Of a stretch of DNA of 64,000 nucleotides, positions 33,697 to 45,060 are shown one piece after another. Under the pieces are notes generated by a model. It worked only from the letters and a program-made list of their open reading frames with translations, had not been told where the DNA came from and searched no databases. Position 1 is the first letter of the stretch. The number at the start of each line of letters is the position of its first letter. The position numbers and the translations under genes are program-made. Origin of the DNA: Clitoria ternatea (lineage: Eukaryota > Streptophyta > Magnoliopsida > Fabales > Fabaceae); contig CM075675.1 in the NCBI GenBank assembly GCA_037962975.1, forward strand, positions 42,702,501 through 42,766,500, given 5' to 3'.

Positions 33697-34752
33697 ATGG
33701 CTTCCTCCTCTCAACCTCGCAAGAAACAACGTGCAAACACCGCTGCAGCCTCCATGCCTCAACACTCTGATTTATCTAGATTATTCACTACCCAAAAGGA
33801 TCTTGAAAGGTACCAATCTTCATTCTCTGAGAAACATCTCATTTCTCCCCATTGGCTTGATCTTCCATTCTTTGAAGCATCTGGACTTCCTCTACTCACC
33901 ACCTTACATCAACAAGAGCTAGTTGGCTTCATGGCTCTTGAGGAAGTAGCAATCTACCCCGAACTCATTCGTGTATTCTACTCCACTTTACGCCTTCAAG
34001 ATGCTCGCTATATTGCCCGAGTGAAAGGTAAGACTATCATTCTTGATAATGAGGTAATGAATCAAGTTGGCTTACTCCCTCTTAGCAACGCTTCCTTCCA
34101 TGGCAAAGAACCTCCTCTTGCATGGAATTATAATCCATTGGAGGCAAGAGCTTTCTTTAATCTTGCAGGTCCCTCGAGCACGGTTGGCACCTTAAGTCTC
34201 CATCACCGCCTCTTGCACTTTGTCCTTGTCAAAATTCTCCTCCCCTCCGGTGGAAATTATGCAAGGCTAAATGAGGCCCAAATCTTGCTGCTCTGGGCAA
34301 TTGTCAATGAGAAAGACATAAATTGGATTGACTTGGTTAGGCATCACATGGTTGAAGCCCAAAACCTCGCTCATCTTCCATATGCCATACTCATTACCAA
34401 ATTGCTCCACCATTTTAAAGTGGACTTGAAAAATGAGATCAAGGAAGTGGTCGGTCCCAAAGCACCTATTGGCAAATCTCATCTCACTAAGATGAATATT
34501 GTGGAATACCAAGGCAGGTGGCAATTTCTTAGGCGTCCCCGACATGAAGTTAAAGATGACGCTCCTCCTCCTCCTCCTCCACCCGCTGCTACTGATGATC
34601 TTTTCACAAGACTCACTGCTCACCTGGACCAGCGCCTCAACTCCATGGAAGCAAACATCCACACTCGACTGGACAGGATTGAAGCAAACATGGAAGAACG
34701 ATACACGGAGCTTGCCACCCAGATATCCAGCATTCACTTCCCACATCCATGA
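33697..34752 (+). CDS. Sirevirus env-like ORF (putative plant transposon protein domain)
   Basis: 351 residues, intact. The N-terminus is basic (QPRKKQRAN), a possible nuclear localisation signal. The central helical domain (about residues 40-270), with LPFFEASGLPLL and NEAQILLLWAIVNEKDINW, resembles the putative plant transposon protein family. A polyproline run sits near residue 290, then a coiled-coil tail (LDQRLNSMEANIHTRLDRIEANMEERY). The position after pol is that of the Sirevirus env-like gene, but I see no signal peptide and no clear membrane anchor, so an envelope role is doubtful. It probably needs a spliced or separate transcript; the palindrome array just upstream could matter for that. 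Confidence 0.85.
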   Translation: MASSSQPRKKQRANTAAASMPQHSDLSRLFTTQKDLERYQSSFSEKHLISPHWLDLPFFEASGLPLLTTLHQQELVGFMALEEVAIYPELIRVFYSTLRLQDARYIARVKGKTIILDNEVMNQVGLLPLSNASFHGKEPPLAWNYNPLEARAFFNLAGPSSTVGTLSLHHRLLHFVLVKILLPSGGNYARLNEAQILLLWAIVNEKDINWIDLVRHHMVEAQNLAHLPYAILITKLLHHFKVDLKNEIKEVVGPKAPIGKSHLTKMNIVEYQGRWQFLRRPRHEVKDDAPPPPPPPAATDDLFTRLTAHLDQRLNSMEANIHTRLDRIEANMEERYTELATQISSIHFPHP

Positions 34753-35299
34753 CTGATCTTTACTCTTCTTTATTACTTTTATTTTTCACATTCAGACTTG
34801 GTTGTTTACTTTGGTTTCTGCTTTGGTCAATTATTTGCACAACTATCTCGTCTTAGTTTCTTACTTTGCTATGTCGGTTGAACAATTATCTCGTTTGGTT
34901 AATTATTTTGGTTTATCTCAATTGCATTTGCCTGTGATTACTACTCGATTTACTGCATACTCCCAACTTTTGTTTTTGATAATGACAAAGGGGGAGAGAT
35001 AGAAAGATAGAGAGAACACATGTGCGATATGATATATGTGAATGTGATAATGCGATACATGTACGTTATGATAAATGTGCGATATATGTGAATGTGATAC
35101 ATATACATGAATGAGACAAATGTGCGACATTATTTCAACGATTGAGATAATTTGATGGTTTTATTGAAAAACAAAGGGGGAGACATATTTCCCTAAAAGA
35201 AATAACTATTTAAAACAGAGACATCAGTCTTCATAACTTGTTGGCTAATAAAAACCCCAAGAGATGGCCATTGGTTGTCATCATCAAAAAGGGGGAGAA
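34753..35299 (+). other. Sirevirus 3' region with minisatellite and repeated purine tracts
   Basis: No gene. A short array of GTGCGATATATGTGAATGTGATA-like units lies at 35020-35125. Three AAAGGGGGAGA-type purine tracts occur near 34986, 35173 and 35286; the last abuts the 3' LTR and is the functional candidate. Confidence 0.8.
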
Positions 35300-36797
35300 T
35301 GTATTTGCATGTGATAACAGGTTTTGATAATGACAATGGAAACAAGCAATGGGAAGTCTTCAAAGAATCAAAAACAATTAGTGATTTCATATGAAAGAAG
35401 AAAATGGTCTCACAAAGGTTCAAGAGATGAAGAAACCAATGAATCAAACAAAAGGAAAGCAACCATGCATCATTAGATTCAAATGGATGACCAACAGGCA
35501 TGAGAAAATGTCAAAATGAAGAGCCTGAATCGATTCAAGCACGAGTGAATCAATTCACAGCCCTGGAAGTCATAAAAATGAGAAACAGAATGGGTTGAAT
35601 CGATTCACCATGACCCTGAATCGATTCACAGCCCTGGAAGTCATTAAAATTGCAAACAGTATGTCCTGAATCGATTCACAAGGACCCTGAATCGATTCAC
35701 ACGATGCTGACAGACCAGGAATCCAAAACAGAATGCTCTGAATCGATTCAAACAAGGCTCGAATCGATTCATTCGACTCTGGAACTCCAAAATGCATAAA
35801 ACAGAATACTCTGAATCGATTCAAGGATCTATGAATCGATTCACATAGTGGGAAACACCACTAAACAGACAGACTTAAGTGGAAAACATACACTCAAATC
35901 CCACTATACGCAGAGACATGACTTGCAACGGCTAGAAGCTCAAGAATGGCTATAAATGAAGTATCAATTCAAGCAAGAAGAACATAGAGAGAAAGGCACA
36001 AAACAAGGCATCAATATTCTTCCTCTAAGAGTCTTTCTAATTCATTTTTCTCTTGTATATTCTGCAACTCTAGTTTCTAAACTTGCATACATCTAAGAGT
36101 TGTTAGATTGTGAGCTTAAATTTGCATATTCTCTCTTGTTGAGAGTTAGAAGTTGTGAGAGCTTTTCATTTGTATATCTACTCTATTAAGAGAGTATATT
36201 GATTGTAAACACAAACTCCAAACACAAGATATTCACTCTAGGTTGAGTGGTTGTTCACTCTAGGTTGAGTGGTTACAAAGGTTGTGGACTCAACCTTTGG
36301 GATATTGTGAGATTGAGAGATTGGGTGGGTTGCCCTTATACTTGTGAGGATTGGGTTCTTGAGTGTGGGACACTAGGAAGCCGCAATTGCTCAAAGTTGT
36401 ATCTCTAGTCTACAATAGTGGAAAATCCTCTAAGTGGGTTGCTTAGAGGCGAGACGTACACCGGATTGGGTGGAACTCGTTACATCGGTTTGCAAGCTTC
36501 TCTTCCTTACTCTTTTACTTCCATACATTGCATATTTGTTGATTGGTATTGTTTGGTTGAGAAGAACATACTTGAACTTGCTTAATTTGCTATACTTTAG
36601 ATATTGCACACCAAGTGTTTGCTAAATTGCCTCAACAATACTTACCTCTTGTAGTGCATTGCATATCATTGTTACTTGCTTTCACTTGCATAATCTCACA
36701 AACTTGGTTATAGAAATCAATTTCAAAGGTATTCCAAGCAAAAGTTTTATAACTCAATTCACCCCCCCTCTTGAGTATTGAGGCCACTTGAACAACA
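35300..36797 (+). repeat. Sirevirus C 3' LTR (1498 bp)
   Basis: Same ends and length as the 5' LTR. Differences seen: one G-to-A inside the second palindrome (about 35550) and single changes near 35722, 35781 and 36210. TATA box at 35951-35957. Confidence 0.96.
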
Positions 36798-36802
36798 GTT
36801 CT

Positions 36803-37251
36803 CACGAATACCGGATAGGAAGTACATCCCATACGATTCCGTTACCAACCCCTCCTAACTTAAGCTTCATTTGGGGCCCGGGTATAGGGCGCCACTCATA
36901 AGTGTGTGCAAAAAAAAAAAAAATAAAAAAAATTGTGAGTGTAGTGTGTGGAAGGGCAGTCCATACCTTATACCTTACCCATTCTGCACAAAGAACAAAC
37001 ATAGAGCAAATATACAATGTCGTCTACCCTAGGGTTCAATGTTTGCGGAAAAGTAACATGGTCTCCTGCCCTAGGGTTCAATAGACATGCAAAATATAGA
37101 CAACGAAACAAATAACAAGACGATTAAAACAAGAACAAACATTCACAACAATCAATAGAAAATAAGACAATGGGAAGAAAACCGAGCTAAAAAAGGTTAT
37201 ATAAAAAAAAGAACATGCGCTTTCAATCAAACTGGCCTGACTCTCTTGAAC
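36803..37251 (-). other. Ogre B leader, part next to primer site
   Basis: Leader sequence on the other side of Sirevirus C, starting after GTTCT at 36798-36802. It matches about 50135-50566 of element A. Contains an A-rich run at 36909-36930. No gene is seen. Confidence 0.65.
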
Positions 37252-37270
37252 GTCCCCAGCGGAGTCGCCA
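37252..37270 (-). other. Ogre B primer-binding site
   Basis: The + strand GTCCCCAGCGGAGTCGCCA ends in CCA two bases from the LTR. It matches the 3' end of tRNA-Arg as known for Ogre, and is identical to the site in element A. Confidence 0.82.
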
Positions 37271-37272
37271 TC

Positions 37273-39525
37273 TGTCGCAACCCGGATCGCGACGGCGCTG
37301 GCGAGGAGAGGGTATATGAAACAGGGAGTCGCCACCAACATTTTTATCCATAGGGAAAAACATTGGGAAAAAACTAAGTTCAGTAAAGCACTGGTTTTTA
37401 AAATGAAATCCAAGTTCGGGAGTCGGTTACGAGTAGGGAAGGTATTAGCACCCTACATCGCCTGTCAAAGACAGTACCAAGACTGAAAGCACGACGTAAA
37501 TAGCCTCAAAAAAAAACATGGTTTCTTCCCTTTTATTTTGAAAATGATAGGATGGAATAAAGAACTGTACAGACATAGAAGGTCAAAGTGAGGTTAATGG
37601 GACGTTCTTGTCCGAATTAAGCTCGACTTCGATATGAGACAGAGGGGGTGAGAGAACGCCAACAAGACGTCACGTCTAAATTAAACGTCCTCGGATAAAA
37701 GGTTAGGGATAGGAAAGAGATAAGCGGGACGTCTTGTCCTAAGTATCCCTTCCCTATGAAGTTATGGCGAGGCTTGGGTAAAAAACTGTGGGGAAACCAA
37801 CAAGACGTCACGTCGAAGTTGATTTTCACGGGAGTGACTAAGAAAAGAATATTTATGAAAGAAACATGTAAATGAGGAAATAAATAAAGGGAGTAAAAGA
37901 GGTGGGCCCGACAGGAGTTAAAGTCCTGCTCCTACGTATTCTTGAATTATCAAGAAATCAGGGTTACGTAGTTCTGAGTATCGCTACTTTTAGGGAGGAA
38001 TCTGAAGGATAATGATGGATATCATTAAAGAGGAGGATCCATGCAAAGCGAAGTTCTTCGCACGTGCACGAACCCTAGGAGGGTTGTGTAGACAGGAGTG
38101 CTCCCGTACGACACTTTTTTTTTTTACAAAATTGTTTTTTATTATGTCTGCTTATTATGGAAAAAAGGATAAAATAAAAAAATAAAAAAAATACTAACAG
38201 TGAAAACTATGGCACGCAGGCAACTACAATCAACAAACAGCAAACCCACAGAAAAGTAAAAAAGGGGAATTGAAAGCAAAGGAAATAAGGAAAAGAGTGG
38301 AACCGGTGTGATGAGCTAGGAACCGATGTGGGAGGTCGAGCGCAGTGACGGTGTCTGATTTCGGACTCGCACGCTGGCAGACAATGGACCAGAGTTGGAC
38401 CCGAACTGGAAACCTGAAGGCTACGACCGGTGTTATGGGAAGTTGATCCGGGGTGAACGCTGTTGAGCAGTGACGGAGATTGACGAGGTAATGTATGGGG
38501 ATTGGAACGGCGTTAGTCCTGTGATAACGGAGCACGTTCGGGGTATGGACGGTGTAGGAGCAGTGGCTTCGTGTAGTAAAGAAAACTTCAAACCTTTTTC
38601 AAACTAAGGTGGTCTTTTGTGGTGATTAAGGTAAGTCACTGGTTTCAGGTGGGGAGGTCAGTTAGGGATCTTGAGGAATCGGGGAGAATTTCAGAAGAGT
38701 TTTCTCGCGTAGAGGGAGCATCTGAAGACCAACCCCTTGAGCTTCCTTGGTTGGGGCATTTATAGGGCCTTCAAGTCATGGGCTAAGGGTTTTGGGACAA
38801 CCAGAACTCCCACTCACCCATGCGTGTAGTGGTGTGCAACTCTGGCCACTATCATTGGTGGGGAGCAGGGTTTTCAGTGGGTTTTTTTTTAATTGCCCAC
38901 TTCCGCCTCCCTGTCTGCCATTTTCCAGGGAGTGCGATTCCAGGTCACCGCGCATAATCTTCCGATCTCGCCCCCTCCGTTGCCAAATTTGTGACTCCGG
39001 TTAGCAAAGCCAGTGGTTGGACGGAGTCTCCACTTATCCGATGTGGGGCCTTAAGAACCATTACCTGTGTCACATCGGCTGAATCTTTCAGTAATCATAG
39101 GGGCCGATGTTCTCCTTCCTGGTCCGGATCTACTACCAGACGGTGTGCCCACGAGATCGTCTTACTTGGGCCGGACTCGCTCGTCTTTTGTTGTCAGATC
39201 CGCGACATCGCCGCGACATCGGTCATTAAGGGACTCCTGAGGTGAGGACGTTGGGCTTTGATGTTAGCTAACACCGTCTGTGGAACGTTGTGGGAGGAGG
39301 GCAGAGTGCCACACCGTTTATGGGACGGTGTGTGAAGAGGCGAAGTTCCACATCGTCTGTGAAGTATATGAGGGCGGAGTGCAAATGAGGGCGGTTGGCG
39401 GAGTGTTAAGGACTCATGGGCGGAGTTGAGGTGAGGTGTTAACTTAGGCCTTGTCCGGTGTTACCAACTTCAAGGCTGGGTCCGGTGTCATAACAATTTG
39501 GGCCGGACCGAAAGAGGTGTTCACA
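37273..39525 (-). repeat. Ogre B 5' LTR (2253 bp)
   Basis: Identical in length to the left LTR with about a dozen substitutions seen. - strand TATA box at 38758-38764 drives the element. The primer-binding site adjoins it at 37252-37270. Confidence 0.94.
38758..38764 (-). promoter_or_regulatory. Ogre B LTR TATA box
   Basis: The - strand reads GGCCCTATAAATGCCCC. The same site is in the other LTR at 10355-10361, and the equivalent in element A lies at 52483-52489 and 41282-41288. Confidence 0.65.
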
Positions 39526-39530
39526 AGAGT

Positions 39531-42500
39531 CGCCACCAACGTTTTTATCCATAGGAAAAACATTAGAAAAAACTAAATTTAGTAAGGCACTGGTTTAAAG
39601 AATGAGATTCAAGTTCGGGAGTCTGTTACGAGTAGGGAAGGGATTAGCACCCTACATCGCCTGTCAGAAACAGTACCAAGATTGAAAATGCGCAACATAA
39701 ATAGCCTTACAAAAGATGTTATATTTCTCCCCTTTTAATGTTGTACTTTGTGTAAAAATAGAAGGAACAAACTGAACAGACATGGAGTGTAGGTCAAGAG
39801 GACGTCGCATCCAAATTAACCTTGGCTTCGGTATAAAACAGGAAAAAGGAAGGATACTTAACAAGACGTCACGTCTAAATTAGTCATCCTTTAATCAAAA
39901 TACGAGGTTAGAAACGGGAAGGGGATAAGCGGGACGTCTCGTCCCAAGTATTTCGTTCCTTGTGGTGACGACCTACCAAAGATAGGGGAAAATCAACAAG
40001 ACGTCACGTCTAAATTGATTTTCATGGGATTTAATCAAAATGCGGGGCTAGAAACGGGAAGGGGATAAGCGAGACGTCTCGTCCCAAGTATTCCGTTCCT
40101 TGTCCTGATGACCTACCAAAGATAGGGGAAAATCAACAAGACGTCACGTCTAAATTGATTTTCATAATATTTAATCAAAATGCAGGGTTAGTAACGGGAA
40201 GGGGATAAGCGGGACGTCTCGTCCCAAGTATTCCGTTCCTTGTGGTGATGACCTACCAAAGAAAGGGAGTTGCAAAGGAAAAATAAAGAAAATAAAAAAT
40301 AGGAATAAACTGGAAAAGGTGGGCCCGACAGGATTTAAAGTCCTGCTCCTATATATTCTTGGATGACCAAGAAATCAGGATTACGTAGTTCTTTAAATTT
40401 TTTTTTAGGAAATGGATGAACGAAATTTTCTTCTTTTTAAGTAAACTCAAAAGTAAAGGACAAAAAAAGAAGACAGAAAAGAGGGGGGTAGCAGAAGCTA
40501 CAAGAGAGAAAGAGAAACAGTAAGCTCGGAAAAGAGAGGGAAAAATGAGCGAAAACCGGGAGAAGAGAAAACCGAGTGAGAAAAAGGAAAACCGAGTGAG
40601 GAAAAGGAAAACCGAGTGAGGACGAGGAAAAACCGAGTGAGAAAAAGGAAAACCGAGTGAGGACGAGGAAAATCGAGTGGAAAAAAAGGGAAGCCGAGTG
40701 AGAAAAAGGAAAGGAGAGACCGAGTGATGGAAGGAAACGTACCAGAGTGTTCTCCTTTCTGAGAGGATGAGTGTGGGTGAGAGTGTTGGGACGGTGTGAA
40801 GGCTTGACGCGGGGATGGTGTTGTGAGGATTTGAGAGGAGACGCTCGTTACTGTTTAAGAGGAGCAGGACGGTGTGGTGTGAATGGATGAGGTGTTGTGG
40901 GGAAGTTGGACGGTGGGGTGAAGGGAAGGACGGTGTTGGAGTTTAGAGAAGAAGGACGGTGTTGGGGTTTAAAGGAGAGGGCCGAACGGTATAGTGTTTA
41001 AAGGAGAGTGAGGACGGTGTTAGTGAAGGAGCGTAAGGACGGTTTGGACTTAAGGAGTTGTACGGGGTTAAGAGGAGAAGGACAATGGAGAGAGGAAGAG
41101 AGGGACGGTGTTATACGGTGAGGTGGAGAGGGAGAAAGGGGACAGTAAAAAAAAGGTTACTTCAGAGTTCTTTTTGCAATGGAGGCTTACAGGATTCCTC
41201 CAAAATTCAATCCCCCCTTCAAAATCCAAACAAAATGCTAACCCCCCAGCCTCTAACCCCTTGTGCTCCTTCAGATGGGGTATTTATAGGAAGATGCCGA
41301 GTGCTTGGACAGCACAGGCTTCCACTCGGAGTAGAGGCCAGCCTAGCCACTAACAAGTAGTGGGGGACAGTGGCTGGTGGGGAATTTTTAATTTCTCCAC
41401 TTCCGCCCCCTGTCTGCCACCTGCAGGATTCATGGATCCAATTGGGTGGTGGAATCCAAGTCAACACAGGCGAACAGTGGAAATAGGGGTCGGTTTTCTC
41501 TTCTGACTCAGATTTAGTGCTTCAGTCGGTATACACCCATAGTGGGAAATAATCCGAGTGGAAAAAGGTGCTGTTCATACAAAAAACCGAGTGAAAGATT
41601 TGCTCGGTGTTGCTTTGCTGGTCGGTGTGAGGTTGCTGTGTGGAGCTAGACGAGCAAAACAATTCTGGTTGAAACATTCAATCGAAACCGAGTGAAAAGT
41701 GACTTGGAAATGACTGAAGAGGACTCAGAAATGGTTGAGAAGATGGTTCATAAATGGTTGAGAAGATGGCTCGGAATTGGTTGAAAGGTGACTCGGAAAT
41801 GGCTGAAAAGATGGCTCGGAATTGGGTGAAAAGTGGCTCAGAATTGGGTTAAAGGTGGCTCAGAAATGGGTGAAAAGTGACTCGGAAGTTGGTGAAAGGT
41901 GGCTCGGAAATGGTTGAAGGATGTGACTCGGAAGTAGGTGAAAGGTGGCTCGGAAATGATCGAGAAGATGGCTCGGAAATGGTTGAAAGGTGACTCGGAA
42001 ATGGCTGAAAAGATGGCTCGAAATTGGTTGAAGGATGTGACTCAGAAGTAGGTGAAAGGTAGCTCGGAAATGGTCGAGAAGATGGCTCGAAAATGGTTGA
42101 AAGGTGACTCGGAAATGGCTGAAAAGATGGCTCGGAATTGGGTGAAAAGTGCCTCGGAATTGGGTTAAAGGTGGCTCGGAAATGGGTGAAAAGTGGCTCG
42201 GAAGTGGGTGAAAGGTGGCTCGGAAATGGTTGAAGGATGTGACTCGGAAGTAGGTGAAAGGGGGCTCAGATTTTATCACTGCTTGCAGCATTTACTTAGA
42301 TTTGTGTCAATCGGAAGTGTTTTGCTCGGATCTTGTCTCTGTTTGAAGCATTTACTCGGATTTGTGTCAATCGGAAGTGTCTTGCTCAGATCTTGTCTCT
42401 GCTTGAACCATTCACTAGGAATTACTTCAATCGGAGGTATCTTGCTCGGAGTCAGCTTTGTTTTCAATCAGAAAGGTTTCAACCATCAATCAACTCTTCG

Positions 42501-42829
42501 GATTTGTCACTCGGAGTTGACCTTCTTCTCAATCAGAACTTGGAACTTGGACAATCTGACCACTCGGATACTCCCACTTCGCTCGGAATGCCCTTCCCTG
42601 TGTCTTTTCTTGAAGTCTTTTCTTCATTTGGAAATTTCTTGACACTTGAGACCCATTTGGAAACTCCCTGTTTGGAGACACAACATTCGGTCACATCCCA
42701 CTCGGATGTCCCTTACTCGAAAATGATCATTCCGAGTCCTTTCACTCGGAAATGATCATTTCCGAGTCTCTTTTCTTTTTGCTAGTCTTTTTCACTTATG
42801 GATCGACCGGACTGAAATAGGTGTTCACA
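39531..42829 (-). repeat. Ogre A 3' LTR, remainder
   Basis: Continues the LTR after Ogre B; 39526-39530 (AGAGT) is the target-duplication copy. Ends GTGTTCACA. Contains ~141-bp tandem units with ACGT motifs (39885-40262), repeats around ACCGAGTGAG (40556-40725), a TATA box on the - strand (41282-41288) and repeats around GGCTCGGAAATGG (41700-42265). Short open frames here are repeat artefacts. Confidence 0.9.
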
Positions 42830-42860
42830 GATGCCCCTCTTTACTTTTTTTCCATGAGAA
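42830..42860 (-). other. Ogre A polypurine tract
   Basis: On the - strand the bases abutting the LTR read purine-rich ...AAAAAAAGTAAAGAGGGGCATC, matching the tract of element B at 11123. Expected plus-strand primer of the element. Confidence 0.65.
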
Positions 42861-43010
42861 AAGCATGAAGTTTCTTCTCGTTTTTGAAATGGAAAGGGAG
42901 TAAGGACGTGAACACCATTGTCAAAGTATCAGATGAGGGGGAAACCCAGGAATTGACTCTTGAATCTTTCAGTTAACAGGAGGTGAGAAGATCGGGATTG
43001 ACTCCTAGTA

Positions 43011-43800
43011 GACTGGAAAGTAAAGGTTGCCTTCATAGGCGACTGGAACGTAAAGGGTGCCTGAATAGGCGAATAGAAAGTAAAGGGTGCCTGAATAGGC
43101 GAATGGAAAGTAAAGGGTGCCTGAATAGGCGAATGGAAAGTAAAGGGTGCCTGAATAAGCGAATGGAAAGTAAAGGGTGCCTGAATAGGTGACTGGAAAG
43201 TAAAGGGTATCTGAATAGGCGAATGGAAAGTAAAGGGTGCGTGAATAGGCGACTGGGAAGTAAAGGGTGCCTGAATAGGCGAATGGAAAGTAAAGGGTGC
43301 CTAAATAGGTGAATGGAAAGTAAAGGGTGCCTGAATAGGCAAATGGAAAGTAAAGGGTGCCTGAATAGGCGACTGGAAAGTAAAGGGTGCCTGAATAGGC
43401 GACTGGAAAGTAAAGGGTGCCTGAATAGGCGAATGGAAAGTAAAGGGTGCCTGAATAGGCGACTAGAAAGTAAAGGGTACCTGAATAGGCGACTGAAAAG
43501 TAAAGGGTGCCTGAATAGGCGAATGGAAAGCAAAGGGTGCCTGAATTAGGCGACTGGAAAGTAAAGGGTGCCTGAATAGGCGAATGGAAAGTAAAGGGTG
43601 CCTGAATAGGCGACTGGAAAGTAAAGGGTGCCTGAATAGGCGAATGGAAAGTAAAGGGTGCCTGAATAGGCGACTGGAAAGTAAAGGGTACCTGAATAGG
43701 CGACTGGAAAGTAAAGGGTGCCTGAATAGGCGAATGGAAAGCAAAGGGTGCCTGAATTAGGCGACTGGAAAGTAAAGGGTGCCTGAATAGGCGAATGGAA
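43011..43800 (-). repeat. 30-bp tandem array in Ogre A 3' region (~26 copies)
   Basis: The unit is about 30 bp: GACTGGAAAGTAAAGGGTGC plus CTGAATAGGC, with GACTGG and GAATGG variants. Because 30 is a multiple of three, several frames stay open on both strands and encode decapeptide repeats. These are not genes. The array lies between the polypurine tract and the pol remnant, the hypervariable zone of Ogre elements. Confidence 0.92.
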
Positions 43801-43859
43801 ATGTAGAGATTGGAGGAGCTAACAGGACGTCTCGTCCGAATTAACTCACTAGACTTAAA

Positions 43860-44590
43860 GGCTCATGGCGATGCCCCAGTTTGACATGACTGAAGGTTCT
43901 TGGGGAATTGCCCCTTGACTGGAACAAAAGAAACCTAGGGAGATACCCCAGTTTGACATGATTTGAAGGAGTCTTTGGGGAATGGCTCCTTGAATAAAAG
44001 AGAGTGAACCTGGGGTGATGCCCCAGTTTGACATATTTTGAAGGAATCTTGGGGAATTGCCCCCTTGAACGAAAGAGAGTGAACCTGGGGTGATGCCCCA
44101 GTTTGACATATTTTGAAGGAATCTTGGGGAATTGCCCCCCTTGACTGAATAGATCTGGGGTGATGCCCCAGTTTGAGATGGTCTAAAGGAGCCTTAGGGA
44201 ACTGCCCCTTTGGCGGAAAGAGAATGGACCAGGGGTGATGCCCCGGTTTGACATGATTTGAAGGTTCTTGGGGAACTACCCCTTGAATGAACAAAAGAAA
44301 TCTGGGGAGATGCCCCAGTTTGAGTTGTTTAGGAAATGTATTTCTACTAGGGAAGGATTGATGGTTCGGGGTGCTGCCTCTTTGGGTGAAAGAGAATGAA
44401 CTTGGGGTGATGCCCTAGTATGAACTATCTGCTTCGAAACCTTGGGGAGATGCCCTTTGAGCGAGAAGAAATGATCCTGGGGTGATGCCCCAGTTTGATT
44501 TGTCTGGGAAGTGTAGTTCCACTGGAGAAGGATTGATGGCTCGAGCATCGCCCCTTGATTGGGAAGGGAAAATCTGGGGTCCACCTGGTA
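43860..44590 (-). repeat. ~75-bp imperfect repeats with GGGG-N4-CCCC motifs, Ogre A
   Basis: About nine diverged units containing GGGGTGATGCCCCAGTTTGA and CTTGGGGAATTGCCCC. Each unit has short G4/C4 inverted repeats. Related sequence is in element B at 15720-15830. Repetitive open frames on the - strand are artefacts. Confidence 0.8.
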
Positions 44591-44799
44591 TGTGTGGATT
44601 TACTGAGAGAAGTGTGTTGGGCCTCTTTGGGGAGAGTTCTTCTAAGCCTGATTAGAGAAGATGATCTGAAATTTTGGCTCACCGGGAGAGAGTTTGGTGA
44701 TTCTGCTAGGGGAAAGAATTTTGCTGGAAACTATCCTTGGGCTTGGGAAGGTTACACGCTTGACTGTTGGAATGTATCAGGTAGATTCCTTGGAAAGGA

Positions 44800-45060
44800 G
44801 TTTGGAAAGTGTCAGCTTTGGTGGTTGAGGAGAGGACTTTAAGAATTGCCAACTTTGGCGATGGTGGAAGAGATTCTGTGGAGTGCCAATCTCAGCGATT
44901 TGAGGAAAGGATTTTGAGAGGTGCCAGCTTTGGCGGTTTGAGGAAGAAACTTTGAGAGGTGCCAGCTTTGGCGATCTGAGGAAAGGATTTTGAGAAGTGC
45001 CAACTTTGGCGATTTGAGGAAGAGACTTGAAAGATTCTAGTTTTGGCAGTTGCGGTTCTA
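44800..45060 (-). repeat. ~40-bp imperfect repeats, Ogre A
   Basis: About six to seven copies of a unit around GTGCCAGCTTTGGCG followed by GATTTGAGGAAAGGATTTTGAG. Similar single-copy phrases occur in element B near 15910-15960, so the array expanded from a sequence present in both elements. Confidence 0.7.

Larger units (their letters stand above)
26851..36797 (+). mobile_element. Sirevirus-type (SIRE/Maximus) Ty1/copia element C, full length
   Basis: 9947 bp with identical-length LTRs (1498 bp) flanked by perfect GTTCT duplications at 26846-26850 and 36798-36802. The + strand carries the initiator-Met primer site, gag with two CCHC knuckles, pol in the copia order protease-integrase-RT-RNase H, an env-like ORF and a purine tract. 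I found four substitutions between the LTRs, about 0.3%. The only clear coding lesion is one TAG in pol at 30503-30505. It is the youngest layer of the stack. Confidence 0.96.
8870..39525 (-). mobile_element. Ogre/TAT-type Ty3/gypsy element B, nearly complete, containing Sirevirus C
   Basis: Its LTRs are each 2253 bp (8870-11122 and 37273-39525) and about 0.5% different by hand count. Flanks are GGAGT (8865-8869) and AGAGT (39526-39530), one mismatch. The undisturbed target in the other LTR of A reads GGGAGTCGCCACC. In element sense (- strand) the order is 5' LTR, tRNA-Arg primer site, ORF1, gag-pro, intron, pol, tandem repeats, antisense gene, polypurine tract, 3' LTR. Without Sirevirus C it would be about 20.7 kb, within the known size range of Ogre. 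It has one stop in gag; pol is open throughout. Confidence 0.94.

Noticed and set aside
33697..34752. Calling the Sirevirus ORF a true envelope glycoprotein
   Set aside because: No signal peptide, no clear membrane anchor; basic N-terminus and coiled-coil tail fit an intracellular protein better.
37078..37413. 111-codon - strand frame spanning the Ogre B 5' LTR end and primer site
   Set aside because: Crosses the LTR boundary and primer site; hydrophobic but without homology or start support.
41860..42291. 143-codon - strand frame with FRATFHPLPSHFSPI-like repeats
   Set aside because: Translation of tandem GGCTCGGAAATGG repeats in the Ogre A LTR; the same occurs in the other LTR at 53367-53663.
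43033..43744. Leu/Arg-rich decapeptide repeat proteins on both strands
   Set aside because: Product of the 30-bp array; open in several frames at once.
43011..43800. CRISPR-like array of ~30-bp repeats
   Set aside because: Units are head-to-tail without unique spacers, in plant retrotransposon DNA.
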